Source: an uncultured Lachnospiraceae bacterium
Lineage (GTDB): Bacteria > Bacillota_A > Clostridia > Lachnospirales > Lachnospiraceae
NCBI GenBank assembly: GCA_905207905.1
Contig: CAJLNC010000012.1
Location: 1 to 45,453 of the forward strand
DNA: 45,453 nucleotides
Direction: 5' to 3'
The position numbers were made by a program, and so were the translations under genes. Under the pieces are notes generated by a model. That model worked only from the letters and a program-made list of their open reading frames with translations. It had not been told where the DNA came from and did not search any database. Below, one piece after another: positions 32,080 through 41,813 of the stretch. Positions within the stretch are counted from its first letter, which is position 1. Each line of letters begins with the position of its first letter.

Positions 32080-33969
32080 ATGAAGAAAGGCAACCGTTCT
32101 TTTGGGAAAATCCTGATGGCAGTGATGATTCTCTTCTTTTATCTGCCCATTGGCTATATGATCGTCTTTTCCTTTAACGAAGGAAAATCCCTCACCAACT
32201 TTACGGGATTTTCTCTTCGCTGGTATCAGCATATGCTGGAATCCGGAGATATGATGGAGGCCCTCTATACCACCTTCAGCGTGGCTTTGATCGCCACCTT
32301 TGTCTCCACTGTGGTGGGCACTATCGCAGCCATCGGTCTGAGCAAGTCCAAAAAGATTGTGAGAAACCTGGTGGAGCAGGTGAACAATCTGCCCATGATG
32401 AACCCGGAGATCGTGACAGCCATCGGATTTATGCTGCTGTTCATTACTTTCCGAGTGGAAAAAGGCTACATGACCATGCTGCTGGCCCACATTGCCTTCT
32501 GCATCCCCTATGTGATGCTGTCGGTGATGCCAAAGATCCGAGCTCTGGATCCGAACCTGGCAGATGCGGCTATGGATCTGGGGGCAACGCCCTGGACTGC
32601 TCTGGTGAAGGTGATCGTGCCTCAGATCACACCGGGGATCGTATCCGGCGCCCTCATTGCCTTTACCATGTCCGTGGATGACTTTATCATCTCCTATTTC
32701 GTCACTGGGCGGGGAGTGAAAAATCTGAGTATCATGGTGTACACCATGAGCAAGCGGGTAAACCCCAGCATCAATGCGATCTCCACCCTTGTGGTGCTGA
32801 TTATTACTCTTGCTCTGGTGCTGATCAATGTGGTGCCTCTGGTGGCAGCCAGAAGGGAGAAACAGGAGAACACCGGAAAGCGGCGCGCTCTTCCCTGGGC
32901 GGCCGCAGCCGCAGCTGCGGTTGTAGTGATCACAGTTGCTCTGAAATTTGGAGGAGGCAGCCTGGATCGGCCTTTTGAGGGGCAGACGCTGCATCTCTAT
33001 AACTGGGGAGAGTATACCGGAGAAAATATCCTGAAGGATTTTGAGGAAGCCACAGGTGCCTCTGTGGTAATGGAGAATTTTGATTCCAACGAGCAGATGT
33101 ATATTAAGGTGGCCAACGGGGAGTCCTACGATGTGCTGGTGCCCAGTGATTATATGATCCAGAGGCTGATCTCTGAAGATCTTTTACAAAAGCTGGATCC
33201 GGAACTTATCGACTGCATGGATCTTCTTACTGAGGATGTGAAAAATCTTCCTTATGATCCTGGCAATGAGTATTCCGTTCCTTACTTCTGGGGCACTGTG
33301 GGAATTGTGTACGACAAGACCAAGGTGGACGAGAAGGATCTGAAGGAGCAGGGGTATAATATTTTCCTGAATGAGAAATACAAAGGCGATATCTACCTGT
33401 ACGATTCGGAGCGAGATTCCTTTATGATGGCGCTGAAAGCTCTTGGTTATTCCATGAACACAGAGAATGAGCAGGAGCTTCAGGAAGCCTATGACTGGCT
33501 GGTACAGTGCGTACAGACCATGGAGCCGGAGATCGTGACGGATGAAATCATTGACAATATGGCTCAGGGAAGGAAAGCGCTGGGTCTGATCTATTCCGGC
33601 GACGCCACCTATGTGATGGCTGAAAATGAGAACATGGGGTATTATATGCCCGAGACGGGAACCAACATCTGGTCCGATGCCATGGTAATCCCAAAGAATG
33701 CCAGGAATCCCAAGCTGGCCCACGCCTTTATCAATTTTGCTTCCAGCTATGAAGGCGCTTATGATAACTCCAGCTATGTTGGCTATACTTCAGCCAACCA
33801 GGAGGTTATGGATACCCTCTATGGGGAGGGGGGCGATTATGAAGGACTGAATTCCTACCTGCCCCGCTCCGGCAACCCCCTGGATGAGGTGTTTGTATAC
33901 AATGAAAAAACAAAGCAGATCATCAGCAATCTGTGGAGCCGGGTAAAGATCGCAGCCAGCAACGCATAG
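32080..33969 (+). CDS. PotC-PotD fusion: polyamine permease joined to substrate-binding protein
   Basis: 629 residues. Residues 1 to about 265 are a PotC permease with six membrane segments and an EAA loop (DAAMDLGATPWTALVKVIVP). A further Ala-rich membrane helix (about 270-285) leads out to a PotD-like binding domain: LHLYNWGEYTGENIL, the ligand-site segment SNEQMYIKVANGESYDVLVPS, and YFWGTVGIVYD. The binding protein thus has no signal peptide or lipobox of its own and is tethered to the permease. The start ATG 32080 follows AAAGGAGGAG. Such fusions occur in other Gram-positives. Together with PotA and PotB it forms a complete importer for spermidine/putrescine. Confidence 0.93.
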   Translation: MKKGNRSFGKILMAVMILFFYLPIGYMIVFSFNEGKSLTNFTGFSLRWYQHMLESGDMMEALYTTFSVALIATFVSTVVGTIAAIGLSKSKKIVRNLVEQVNNLPMMNPEIVTAIGFMLLFITFRVEKGYMTMLLAHIAFCIPYVMLSVMPKIRALDPNLADAAMDLGATPWTALVKVIVPQITPGIVSGALIAFTMSVDDFIISYFVTGRGVKNLSIMVYTMSKRVNPSINAISTLVVLIITLALVLINVVPLVAARREKQENTGKRRALPWAAAAAAAVVVITVALKFGGGSLDRPFEGQTLHLYNWGEYTGENILKDFEEATGASVVMENFDSNEQMYIKVANGESYDVLVPSDYMIQRLISEDLLQKLDPELIDCMDLLTEDVKNLPYDPGNEYSVPYFWGTVGIVYDKTKVDEKDLKEQGYNIFLNEKYKGDIYLYDSERDSFMMALKALGYSMNTENEQELQEAYDWLVQCVQTMEPEIVTDEIIDNMAQGRKALGLIYSGDATYVMAENENMGYYMPETGTNIWSDAMVIPKNARNPKLAHAFINFASSYEGAYDNSSYVGYTSANQEVMDTLYGEGGDYEGLNSYLPRSGNPLDEVFVYNEKTKQIISNLWSRVKIAASNA

Positions 33970-33979
33970 TGGACATGAT

Positions 33980-34999
33980 TTATACCAGCCCCTCCGCCAT
34001 AAGCCACTGAGCTTCATCTCTTAAGGTTTCTGCGTAGGGGCGGGTATGATAGCCCAGCTCCCTCTCCGCTTTCGAGTAATCAAACCGGTTATTGCGATCC
34101 AGATTGTAGACCGCGAAGCGGGTCATTAAAGGTTTTTTGCCGGTGCGTTTTGCCTTTTTCTCCATGAAGTCAGCCAGACGGTAAGCCGTTTTGACGGGCA
34201 CATAAAACAGCGGCCTCCGGCAGCCGCTGGAAGCATGGAGCATCCGGCATACTTCTTTTAAAGTCACTTCTTTATTTCCCAGAATATAACATTCACCGAT
34301 TTTTCCCTTGTCTGCGGCAGCAATGCAGCCTTTGGCCAGATCCCTCACATCACACAGGTTAAAGGAGCCGCCCATGCCGATGGCCATCTCTCCCTTCATA
34401 ATCTTGATAATGGTTCCCGTAGTCTCTCCCACTGCATAGTCCTGAGGCCCAAGAATGCCGCTGGGATGAACGATGCAGGCATTCAGCCCTTTGTGTCTGC
34501 AGGCATCCAGCACAGCCTGGGTAGCCAGAGCCTTGGACTGGCTGTAGCAGCCCACCTGCCGTGCCTCATCAATGGGAGTGAAACAGGAGACTTCTTTGAT
34601 GGCAGTGCCTTTTGGCTGTTCCGGGATAGCGCCGGTGGAGCTTACATATACCAGTTTTTTACATTCCGGATGTTCAAGGCAAAGGTCAATGATGTTCCAG
34701 GTGCCTCCCACATTCACATCCATCAGTTTTTGGCTGAAATCGGCATTGGTGGTGACCATGCTGGCGCAGTGGATCACAATAGATTCCATCCCCTGGGGGA
34801 CGGTGAAAAAGGATTCCAGGGAGGATTTATCACATAGATCTCCCTCTGTGATCTCCACCTGGGAGGGAATGTAGGCCGCAGAGGGATCTTTTGGCAGAAC
34901 CAGAGCCCTCACATCGTCTCCACGCTCCAGCAGTTCATGACATACATGGCTTCCTAAAAATCCGGCAGCGCCGGTTACTAAATAAATTCTTTTTGACAT
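33980..34999 (-). CDS. NAD(P)-dependent epimerase/dehydratase-like extended SDR
   Basis: 339 residues. Nucleotide-binding motif TGAAGFLGSH at residues 8-17, catalytic YxxxK as YSQSK (about 152), and VYVSSTGAIPE carrying the usual catalytic Ser/Thr. The C-terminal half resembles dihydroflavonol-4-reductase-like or hopanoid-associated sugar epimerase relatives (RFDYSKAERELGYHTRPYAE). It acts in the cytosol on a sugar nucleotide or ketone; the substrate is not predictable. GAGGAG precedes the ATG on the minus strand. It converges on the pot operon with only 10 bases between the stop codons. Confidence 0.88.
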   Translation of the reverse strand: MSKRIYLVTGAAGFLGSHVCHELLERGDDVRALVLPKDPSAAYIPSQVEITEGDLCDKSSLESFFTVPQGMESIVIHCASMVTTNADFSQKLMDVNVGGTWNIIDLCLEHPECKKLVYVSSTGAIPEQPKGTAIKEVSCFTPIDEARQVGCYSQSKALATQAVLDACRHKGLNACIVHPSGILGPQDYAVGETTGTIIKIMKGEMAIGMGGSFNLCDVRDLAKGCIAAADKGKIGECYILGNKEVTLKEVCRMLHASSGCRRPLFYVPVKTAYRLADFMEKKAKRTGKKPLMTRFAVYNLDRNNRFDYSKAERELGYHTRPYAETLRDEAQWLMAEGLV

Positions 35000-35361
35000 T
35001 TGTTCTCCTCTTCCGGATCGTTTCAGGGATCCTTCACATACAAAATAATTGAAAAGCAGCAGTTATCCGGACGGCATTTTGAAGTATGCGGTCCTTCGCA
35101 GGCGTTCTTCGCCCACAGTTGCAAGGATATCAGGGAAAGGTTAAACCAAAGTAAAAAAAGAGAAGATCTGAAAAAATATGGATAAAAGATATCTCTTGTT
35201 TGATAGGGGAAATCCGGTATAATAAAGACAGGCAAGAAAAGGACGCAGGAGAAAAAAGTATTCCTGAACAGAAAACAGGATACGGATGCTAAGAGAGGTC
35301 TGTAAATAGAAAATCAGACGGAGATGAAAGACACCGAGAATAGGGAAAGGGAGAGATCTAT
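35000..35361. other. Intergenic region between the SDR and the two-component system
   Basis: 362 bases without a supported gene; short open frames here lack ribosome binding sites. The part up to 35190 should hold the minus-strand SDR promoter, which I could not pin down. The plus-strand promoter at 35196-35223 leaves a leader of about 130 bases before the response regulator, purine-rich and without an obvious hairpin. Confidence 0.5.
35196..35223 (+). promoter_or_regulatory. Promoter of the response regulator/histidine kinase pair
   Basis: TTGTTT (35196-35201), 16-base spacer, TATAAT (35218-35223). Confidence 0.65.
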
Positions 35362-36048
35362 ATGACCAGCATTTTAATTGTGGAGGATGATGCAGCTATC
35401 CGGCTGCTGACCAGAACCCGGCTTTCCGGAACGTATCATATTCTTGAAGCGGAAAACGGAGAACAGGGACTGGAGATTTTTGACCATAACCATGTGGATT
35501 TGGTGATCGCAGATATCATGATGCCCAAAATGGATGGCTATGAGTTTGTTGCTGCCCTTCGGGAAAGCGGCAATATGGTTCCTGTGATTTTTCTCACTGC
35601 CATGGATTCGTTTGAACATAAAAAAAGAGGTTATCTTACAGGGATTGATGATTATATGACAAAACCCATTCAGTATGAGGAGCTGGACTGGCACATACAG
35701 GCACTGCTGCGCCGGGCAAGAATTGCCAATGAGAAGCTGATTCAGATCGGAGGGCTTTCTCTGAACCGGGAGACTATGACCATTTGCTATGAGGGGGAGG
35801 AAATTCCGGTGACGGCCAAGGAGTTTGAGCTTCTCTATAAGTTTCTGTCCTATCCGGAGGTAGTGTTTACCAAGCAGCAGCTGATGGATGAGATTTGGGG
35901 ATATGATACAGAGACCGATTACAATACCATCAAGACCTATGTCAGCCGGCTGCGGAGCAAATTTGGCCGGTGCAGGGAGTTTGAGCTGGTTTCCCTGCGG
36001 GGATTGGGCTATAAAGCAGTGATCCATCAGGAGGTGTCTCATGACTGA
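35362..36048 (+). CDS. OmpR/PhoB-family response regulator
   Basis: 228 residues. Receiver domain with Asp51 as phosphoacceptor in VIADIMMPKMDG, acidic pocket EDD at 8-10, Thr in FLTAMD and Lys in MTKPIQ. The C-terminal winged helix (VTAKEFELLYKFL, TYVSRLRSKF) binds DNA. RBS GGGAGAG. Its end overlaps the kinase gene by 8 bases. Its target is unknown; neighbours on either side do not show an evident shared operator. Confidence 0.94.
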   Translation: MTSILIVEDDAAIRLLTRTRLSGTYHILEAENGEQGLEIFDHNHVDLVIADIMMPKMDGYEFVAALRESGNMVPVIFLTAMDSFEHKKRGYLTGIDDYMTKPIQYEELDWHIQALLRRARIANEKLIQIGGLSLNRETMTICYEGEEIPVTAKEFELLYKFLSYPEVVFTKQQLMDEIWGYDTETDYNTIKTYVSRLRSKFGRCREFELVSLRGLGYKAVIHQEVSHD

Positions 36049-37078
36049 GAAAAACCGGGGGTATAAGATCAAGATCTTTCAGGCCAGATGGGTGATCTTC
36101 GTCTCACTGGCGGTGGTGATCGGCAGTATCATGTCCTTCGGGCTGGTGGGCTTTTTTGTGTTCCATTTTGACCGGGAGACATCCATTTCCATGTTGGGAA
36201 TGATCCTTCCCATGACCCTTGTGATGGTGTGTACCATGTATGTCCTTTTAAAGCGCATGAGCGTTCGTATGGGCAGGCTGCTTTCTGCCATTGAGGCAGT
36301 GGCAGAGGGGAATCTGGAGGTGGAGATCGACACGGAGAAGGGGGAGGAGTACCGACCTGTCTATCAGCAGTTTAACAGTATGGTAAGAGAGCTAAGGGGT
36401 ACAAAGCAGGAGATGGAGAATTTTGTCAATGATCTGGCCCACGAATTTAAAACTCCTATTACTGCTATCAGCGGTTTTGCAGAGTACCTTTATCAGACCG
36501 GAGAGGGAATCGAGACTCAGGAGCGGATGGAATTTTTGAAACTGATGGCGGATCAGGCCAAACGGCTTTCCAATCTCTCCTGCAATACACTGCTGCTCTC
36601 CAAGCTGGAGGCATGCCAGATTGTTACAGACAAGGAGAATTTTTCTCTCAGCGAGCAGATCAAGGAGTGTGTAATTCTGCTGTTAAACCAGCTGGAGGAG
36701 AAACGGATTACTGTGGAGATACCGGAGGATTTTGAAATTTCCTACTATGGAAATCGGGAGCTGATGCAGCAGATTTGGATCAATCTGCTAAGCAACAGTC
36801 TGAAATTTACTCCAGAGAAAGGCAGAATTTGCCTGGGCTATAGGCAGGTTCCCGGTTTTGTGGAGATTTCTATTTCGGATACTGGGGTAGGAATGGATCC
36901 AGAGACGAAAGAAAAAATCTTTCAGAAGTATTATCAGAATGATACGCAGAATCTTACAAAGGGAAATGGAATTGGTCTTTCGATCGTCAAACGAATCGTG
37001 GAACTGTGCAAGGGGAACATTCGGGTGGAAAGCCAGCCCGGAAAGGGCAGTACCTTTACGGTGTGTCTGCCCCTGTAG
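36041..37078 (+). CDS. Sensor histidine kinase with minimal extracellular loop
   Basis: 345 residues. Two membrane helices (about 18-42 and 51-70) with only some 8 residues between them outside the cell, so sensing is probably within the membrane or through a partner. HAMP domain at about 71-125, HisKA with His134 in DLAHEFKTPI, then the ATPase boxes NLLSNSLKF, DTGVGMDPE and GNGIGLSIVKRI. Translation is coupled to the response regulator by an 8-base overlap. The architecture recalls intramembrane-sensing kinases that watch ABC transporters or cell-envelope stress, an inference only. Confidence 0.93.
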   Translation: MTEKNRGYKIKIFQARWVIFVSLAVVIGSIMSFGLVGFFVFHFDRETSISMLGMILPMTLVMVCTMYVLLKRMSVRMGRLLSAIEAVAEGNLEVEIDTEKGEEYRPVYQQFNSMVRELRGTKQEMENFVNDLAHEFKTPITAISGFAEYLYQTGEGIETQERMEFLKLMADQAKRLSNLSCNTLLLSKLEACQIVTDKENFSLSEQIKECVILLLNQLEEKRITVEIPEDFEISYYGNRELMQQIWINLLSNSLKFTPEKGRICLGYRQVPGFVEISISDTGVGMDPETKEKIFQKYYQNDTQNLTKGNGIGLSIVKRIVELCKGNIRVESQPGKGSTFTVCLPL

Positions 37079-37085
37079 GGAAGCC

Positions 37086-37126
37086 GGCTGCAGCAGAATG
37101 GCAGGTTTTGGTCAATCCCTGCAGCC
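37086..37126. terminator. Hairpin between convergent kinase and heptad-repeat genes
   Basis: GGCTGCAG (37086-37093) is perfectly inverted at 37119-37126, with a 25-base loop, followed by TAATTCTT. It lies 8 bases after the kinase stop and 27 bases before the end of the minus-strand gene. Confidence 0.5.
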
Positions 37127-37152
37127 TAATTCTTATAGGAAGACACCGGATA

Positions 37153-39600
37153 CTACCGGAACAGGTCTTTTAGTTTTTCCATAACCGTCTCTGTTTGCGG
37201 TTCTGTCTCTTCCTCAGTCACTTCCGGGATCTTGATAGGATCAGTCTGCATAGCAAACTGCACCAGATCTACATTTTCATTTTTGGCGGAGACGAAGGAG
37301 ACGGTTTCATAATCTCCCCCGGCGATCTTGTCTACCGCCTTGTCGATCTCATCTTGTACCTGATCATCAATATCAGAGGTCTTGTCAGTGAATTCATTGG
37401 TTCCTTCCAAAAGTTCGGAAGTACCGTCTTTTAATTCTGAAACACCGTCATGCAGTTCCAAAACACCATCGTAGAGACTGGAGGTGCCGTCATAGAGTTT
37501 GGAAGCGCCGTCCATCAGCTGTCCGGCTCCGCCAAAGAGACTCTGGGCACCGCTTGCCACCTGATTGGCTCCGCTGAGGGCAGAATCAACGCCTGCCAGA
37601 AGGCTGGTGCTGCCTTCAGAGAGCTGGCTGCTGCCGGATTTCAGAGCACTGGCACCGTCATAGAGCTGCTGACTTCCCGCAAAGAGGCTGCTGTTCCCTT
37701 CCGCAAGAGCGCTGGCACCGTCGGATAGTGAGGTGACGCCTGCCGTTACCAGGGGAAGGGCCTCATACAAGGTATCATAGCCGTCTTTGATAGCCTGGGC
37801 GCCCTGGGTATAGTCTGTGATACCGGTATCCAGAGTGGAGTAGGCAGTTACAAGCTGGTCGATGGCATCTTTTAAGACAGTCATTTTCTGGGAGATCATG
37901 TTTTCCAGAATCACCGGAAGTTTCTGAATCTGATCGTCCAGGGTCTGGTACTGTTCTGCAAGTGTGGTTAGGCCGGATTGAAGGGTTCCTGCTCCGGTGG
38001 CAGTCTGGTCAATGCCGCTTCGCAGAGAACCGATGGCGGTATTGTTCTGCTCCAGAAGCGCTGCCACATTTTCCGCATTGTTTAAGGCACCCTGGATGTC
38101 AATATTTCCTGCATACTGCTTCAGCAGATCCTGGGGAAGGGTCTGGTAAATTCCGGAGATGATTCCGATGATATTTCGAATATAAGCCGCAGCACTGGTA
38201 TTTTGTGCAGTCAGAGTGTCCAGTGTAGCGTAGTTCCCCTGGATGGTGGTCAGACCTCCCGCTACAGCTGCAGCGCCTGTTTCCGCTGTCTGAATGGCAG
38301 TGAGTACCTGGCTGGAGCCTGTAAGGAGCGCCTGCATCTGCTCTGTGCCGATCTCAATGCTCTCAAGACTGCTTTGGATAGTAGTGAGGGCGGACAGCAC
38401 CTGGGCGGAGCCCTCTGTCAGCTGGGCAGACTGGCTGGTGAGGGTGTCCAGACCACTCTTTAAGGTATCTGCCCCGGCTTGGAACAACTCCAGATTGTTG
38501 GCCAGAGTCTGGGAGCCTTCTTTTAAGGCAGCGCTGCCCTGGGCTGCCTTTTCGGCACCGGAAGTCAGAGATTTTGTGCCGGCCTCTAGTTTTCCGGCAC
38601 CGGAATCAAGATCAGAGATTCCAGTATCCAGGGTTCCGGCTCCGTTTTGCAAAGCTCCCAGACCGCTGCTTAAGGAGCTGGCACCGGAAGCCAGAGTTCC
38701 GGCACCGGAAGTCAGATCAGAGGTACCGCTTTTTAGCTGTCCGGCTCCGTCTAAGAGTTCTCCGGAGCCGTCTTTCAATTCACCCGCTCCGTCTAAGAGT
38801 TCCTGGGCTCCCTCATCTAACTGGGAAGCGCCGTCGTCAAATTCTCCCGCTGCATCTTTGATCTCTCCGGTTTTTTCTGTGAGATCCTGGGTATCCAGGG
38901 CATCGCTGTCAATGTCAAAGGACATGGGCACTGCCTGGAAAGAAATGGCATCCATCTCAAAGTCGGTTACATCTGCAGTGATGGTATAGTCTTTCTCCTG
39001 TCCTGCCATAATGTTGTAGAGCAGCTGTCTTTCCTTTCCCACATTTGCCTGGGTGGCTCCCTCTGCCTTGATGTTGACGCATTGGTCTGTGTTCAGAGTC
39101 ACGGTTCCCTGAACCAGGTAATTGTCAAAAAAGCTGTCATCGGAGTCCGGATTGTCCTTTACAGAGAGATGGATGGAAAGCTTTCCGCTTTTACCAGCCA
39201 GATCCTTAGGGGCAATTTCCTTTCCGTCCAGAGTGTAGGAGATGGAGATTTTCCAGGGAAGCTTGGCGTCCTTTAAATCTCCCTGGTAATAGAATTTCCC
39301 CTCCGTGGCTTCCACAGAGACCTGATCCCCATCCAGGGTAATGGGGGCCTGGGAGGTAAGATTTTTTACAGAGGAATAATTGCCGTAGTCCAGAAGCTGG
39401 GCAGCCGTATCCAGCATATATTCATTGACCACATAGATGCCGGAAACGCTGCCGTCCTGGTTTAAATTTACATACACGTTTTCGTCCTTGCTGGGAAGAT
39501 CAGCAGCCCAGGCAGGAAGTGCCATGCCGGCTGCCAGAGTGATGCTTAAAGTTATTGCCATAGTTTTCATATAAGTTTTGTTTTTTCTGTTTCTATTCAT
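37153..39600 (-). CDS. Secreted Leu/Gly heptad-repeat protein, partner of MMPL transporter (YhgE/Pip-like repeat)
   Basis: 815 residues. A signal peptide (about residues 11-33, ending ALPAWA) directs it outside. A beta-rich domain follows (35-230). From about 240 the protein is dominated by LxxGxxx heptads, e.g. LLDGAGELKDGSGELLDG, in two blocks (roughly 38530-38860 and 37400-37730) separated by alpha-helical sequence. Such heptads occur in YhgE/Pip proteins and in MMPL partners. Unlike YhgE, no C-terminal membrane segments are seen; the end is acidic (TEEETEPQTETVMEKLKDLF). RBS GAGGAGG. It lies 125 bases after the MMPL gene, on the same strand, and likely forms an extracellular rod or adaptor. 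Confidence 0.87.
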   Translation of the reverse strand: MNRNRKNKTYMKTMAITLSITLAAGMALPAWAADLPSKDENVYVNLNQDGSVSGIYVVNEYMLDTAAQLLDYGNYSSVKNLTSQAPITLDGDQVSVEATEGKFYYQGDLKDAKLPWKISISYTLDGKEIAPKDLAGKSGKLSIHLSVKDNPDSDDSFFDNYLVQGTVTLNTDQCVNIKAEGATQANVGKERQLLYNIMAGQEKDYTITADVTDFEMDAISFQAVPMSFDIDSDALDTQDLTEKTGEIKDAAGEFDDGASQLDEGAQELLDGAGELKDGSGELLDGAGQLKSGTSDLTSGAGTLASGASSLSSGLGALQNGAGTLDTGISDLDSGAGKLEAGTKSLTSGAEKAAQGSAALKEGSQTLANNLELFQAGADTLKSGLDTLTSQSAQLTEGSAQVLSALTTIQSSLESIEIGTEQMQALLTGSSQVLTAIQTAETGAAAVAGGLTTIQGNYATLDTLTAQNTSAAAYIRNIIGIISGIYQTLPQDLLKQYAGNIDIQGALNNAENVAALLEQNNTAIGSLRSGIDQTATGAGTLQSGLTTLAEQYQTLDDQIQKLPVILENMISQKMTVLKDAIDQLVTAYSTLDTGITDYTQGAQAIKDGYDTLYEALPLVTAGVTSLSDGASALAEGNSSLFAGSQQLYDGASALKSGSSQLSEGSTSLLAGVDSALSGANQVASGAQSLFGGAGQLMDGASKLYDGTSSLYDGVLELHDGVSELKDGTSELLEGTNEFTDKTSDIDDQVQDEIDKAVDKIAGGDYETVSFVSAKNENVDLVQFAMQTDPIKIPEVTEEETEPQTETVMEKLKDLFR

Positions 39601-39725
39601 AATAAAGCCTCCTCTTAATTAAAAAGCTGATGAAAAAGCAATCTTGAACCCTGCCGGTCATCTTCTGAATGGCTGCCCGCAGGAAAAGGATTCTCGGGTA
39701 ATGAGTCAGACGGCTGCCCCCTTTT

Positions 39726-41813
39726 TTATTTGCGGGGGATAAACAGCCGGTCAAACAGATACAATAGTCCGGGTAAAACCAGTAAAACAATGATCAGGGA
39801 GCAGAGAGCGCCCACTCCAAGGAAAATACCAAGCTGTGCCAGCAGTTCATTGGAGGACATGTAGCCTAAAAGAAATCCTACAACTGTCAGAGTACTGCCA
39901 GAAACCAGAAGGGAAACGGTTACGGTTGAGACAGTCTCTGTAAGCGCCTCCTTCTTTGTCCTCCGAAGCTCTTTCCGTTTTTCCTGTTTGGAAAGAGCTG
40001 GTCCAGGGAGCGTCTGACCGTTCCGAATTTCACGATAGCGGTCTGAGAGCAGGATCGCGTAGTCCACAGTGGCACCCAGCTGGATGGAGGTAATGATCAG
40101 GTAAGCAATGTAAAATACTGTGGAGCTGGTGAAATAGGGCAGGGACAGGTTGATCCAGATGGCTGTCTCAATGCTCAGGACCAGAATCACCGGAAGGGTG
40201 ATGGATTTTAACATAACCAGCAGAACCACAAATACAGCGCCGATTGCCAGGAGATTTACCTTTACCATATCTGCAGTGACTGTGTTCATCAGATCATAGG
40301 TGCTGACGCCCTCACCAGCCAGATAATAGGAACCGGGATAGTAGGTATCTGCCAGGGCCCGGATATCCTCCACTAATTGAAAGGTTTTCTTTCCCTCATA
40401 GTCTGTATCCAGGGAGAGAACCATACGGCTGTAGTGATCGGACTCCAACAGCGCCAGAGTATCCGCATCCAGGTAGTCTGTGGGTATCTCAGCCCCCGCC
40501 ATATCCACAAAGGAGATGACGCTGGTGACCTGGGGCAGATTGTGAAGTTCATTGGACAACGCCTTTTCAGAAGCGGTATCCCCTTTGGGAACCAGAAGGA
40601 CGTAATTGTCGCTCTGACCGAAAATTTCCTCCACCTGTTTGATGTCCCTTCCGGTCTGGGTATCCGGGCCAAACATATGGCTGGCGCCATAGTAATAATC
40701 ATTGGCATTGGAAGCCAGGTAGGAGGGAAGAATCAGCGCTGCAAATACGCAGGCAAGAGGAAGCATCACCTTGGTGACCAATATGCCGAATTTGTGGAAG
40801 GACGGCATGAGGCTCTTGTGATGCAGCCGATCCAGCATTTTATAGGAAGCCAGGATCAGAGCCGGCATGAAGATAAACACAGCGATCAGGCTCAGAGCCA
40901 CTCCCTTTGCCAGGGCCAGGCCAAGATCCGGACCCAGCTTAAACTGCATCAGGCAGAGAGCTACAAAGCCGATTACTGTGGTCAGACCACTGGATAGGAT
41001 GGAACCGGTGGATTTGCACAGGGCTTCTACCATGGCTTCTTTTGCATCCGGATGCTCTTTGCGGCATTCCTCAAAGCGGTGGATCAGGAACACGGAGTAA
41101 TCCAGGGAGACAGCCAGCTGCAGGATGTTTCCGGCAGCATTTGTCACAAAGGAGATCTCTCCGAAGATCAGGTTCGTTCCTGCGTTCATGATGATTGCCA
41201 CTCCAAGACCTGCCAGAACGATTACCGGCTCCATCCAGGAGGTGGTGGTAAGCAGAAGAACCAGAAAAACAAATACAACGGCAAAGGCAGCGATCTGATA
41301 GATCTCGATGACCGTATTTTTGGTAGCAGCTGCCGTGGCCACTGCACTTCCGGTCATGGCATTTTCTTCTCCGATCAGAGCACGGATATCATCTACCGCC
41401 TGCACCCGTTTGTGTTCATCGATGGTAACGGAAAATAAAGCGGTGTTATCCTTATAATACGTATCCAAAACAGCCTGATCCATCATTTCCAGCGGGATAG
41501 TCACATCCACAGTATCATCCAGCCAGGTGACTTCCTGAACACCGTCAATATTTTTCAGCTGCTCTTTATAATTGAGAGCCTGGGCGATGGACACATCCCG
41601 GATCATGATCCGGGCATTGGGAATGCCGCTGTCAAATTCTTCCTCCATGACATCCAGAGCCAGGGAGGACGGAGCCTCCGGAGGAAGATAGTCCGTAATA
41701 TCATAGTTCACAGAAACAAGGCTCTGGAGAAAGGCGCAGCAGATGGTAGCTGCTAAAAAAAACGCCAGGATGAATCTGCGATGGTTTACAATTCCTGTAT
41801 AAAATTTTTTCAT
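39726..41813 (-). CDS. MMPL/RND-superfamily membrane transporter
   Basis: 695 residues with the two-fold RND layout: one helix, an extracytoplasmic domain, five helices, then the same again. Markers include DYSVFLIHRFEE in the first half and the matching DYAILLSDRYRE in the second, the conserved GxxxDY proton-relay region of MMPL proteins. It probably exports lipids, glycolipids or other hydrophobic molecules by proton motive force. The ATG overlaps the stop of the small upstream gene (ATGA), so the two are translationally coupled. A secreted heptad-repeat protein follows. Confidence 0.93.
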   Translation of the reverse strand: MKKFYTGIVNHRRFILAFFLAATICCAFLQSLVSVNYDITDYLPPEAPSSLALDVMEEEFDSGIPNARIMIRDVSIAQALNYKEQLKNIDGVQEVTWLDDTVDVTIPLEMMDQAVLDTYYKDNTALFSVTIDEHKRVQAVDDIRALIGEENAMTGSAVATAAATKNTVIEIYQIAAFAVVFVFLVLLLTTTSWMEPVIVLAGLGVAIIMNAGTNLIFGEISFVTNAAGNILQLAVSLDYSVFLIHRFEECRKEHPDAKEAMVEALCKSTGSILSSGLTTVIGFVALCLMQFKLGPDLGLALAKGVALSLIAVFIFMPALILASYKMLDRLHHKSLMPSFHKFGILVTKVMLPLACVFAALILPSYLASNANDYYYGASHMFGPDTQTGRDIKQVEEIFGQSDNYVLLVPKGDTASEKALSNELHNLPQVTSVISFVDMAGAEIPTDYLDADTLALLESDHYSRMVLSLDTDYEGKKTFQLVEDIRALADTYYPGSYYLAGEGVSTYDLMNTVTADMVKVNLLAIGAVFVVLLVMLKSITLPVILVLSIETAIWINLSLPYFTSSTVFYIAYLIITSIQLGATVDYAILLSDRYREIRNGQTLPGPALSKQEKRKELRRTKKEALTETVSTVTVSLLVSGSTLTVVGFLLGYMSSNELLAQLGIFLGVGALCSLIIVLLVLPGLLYLFDRLFIPRK

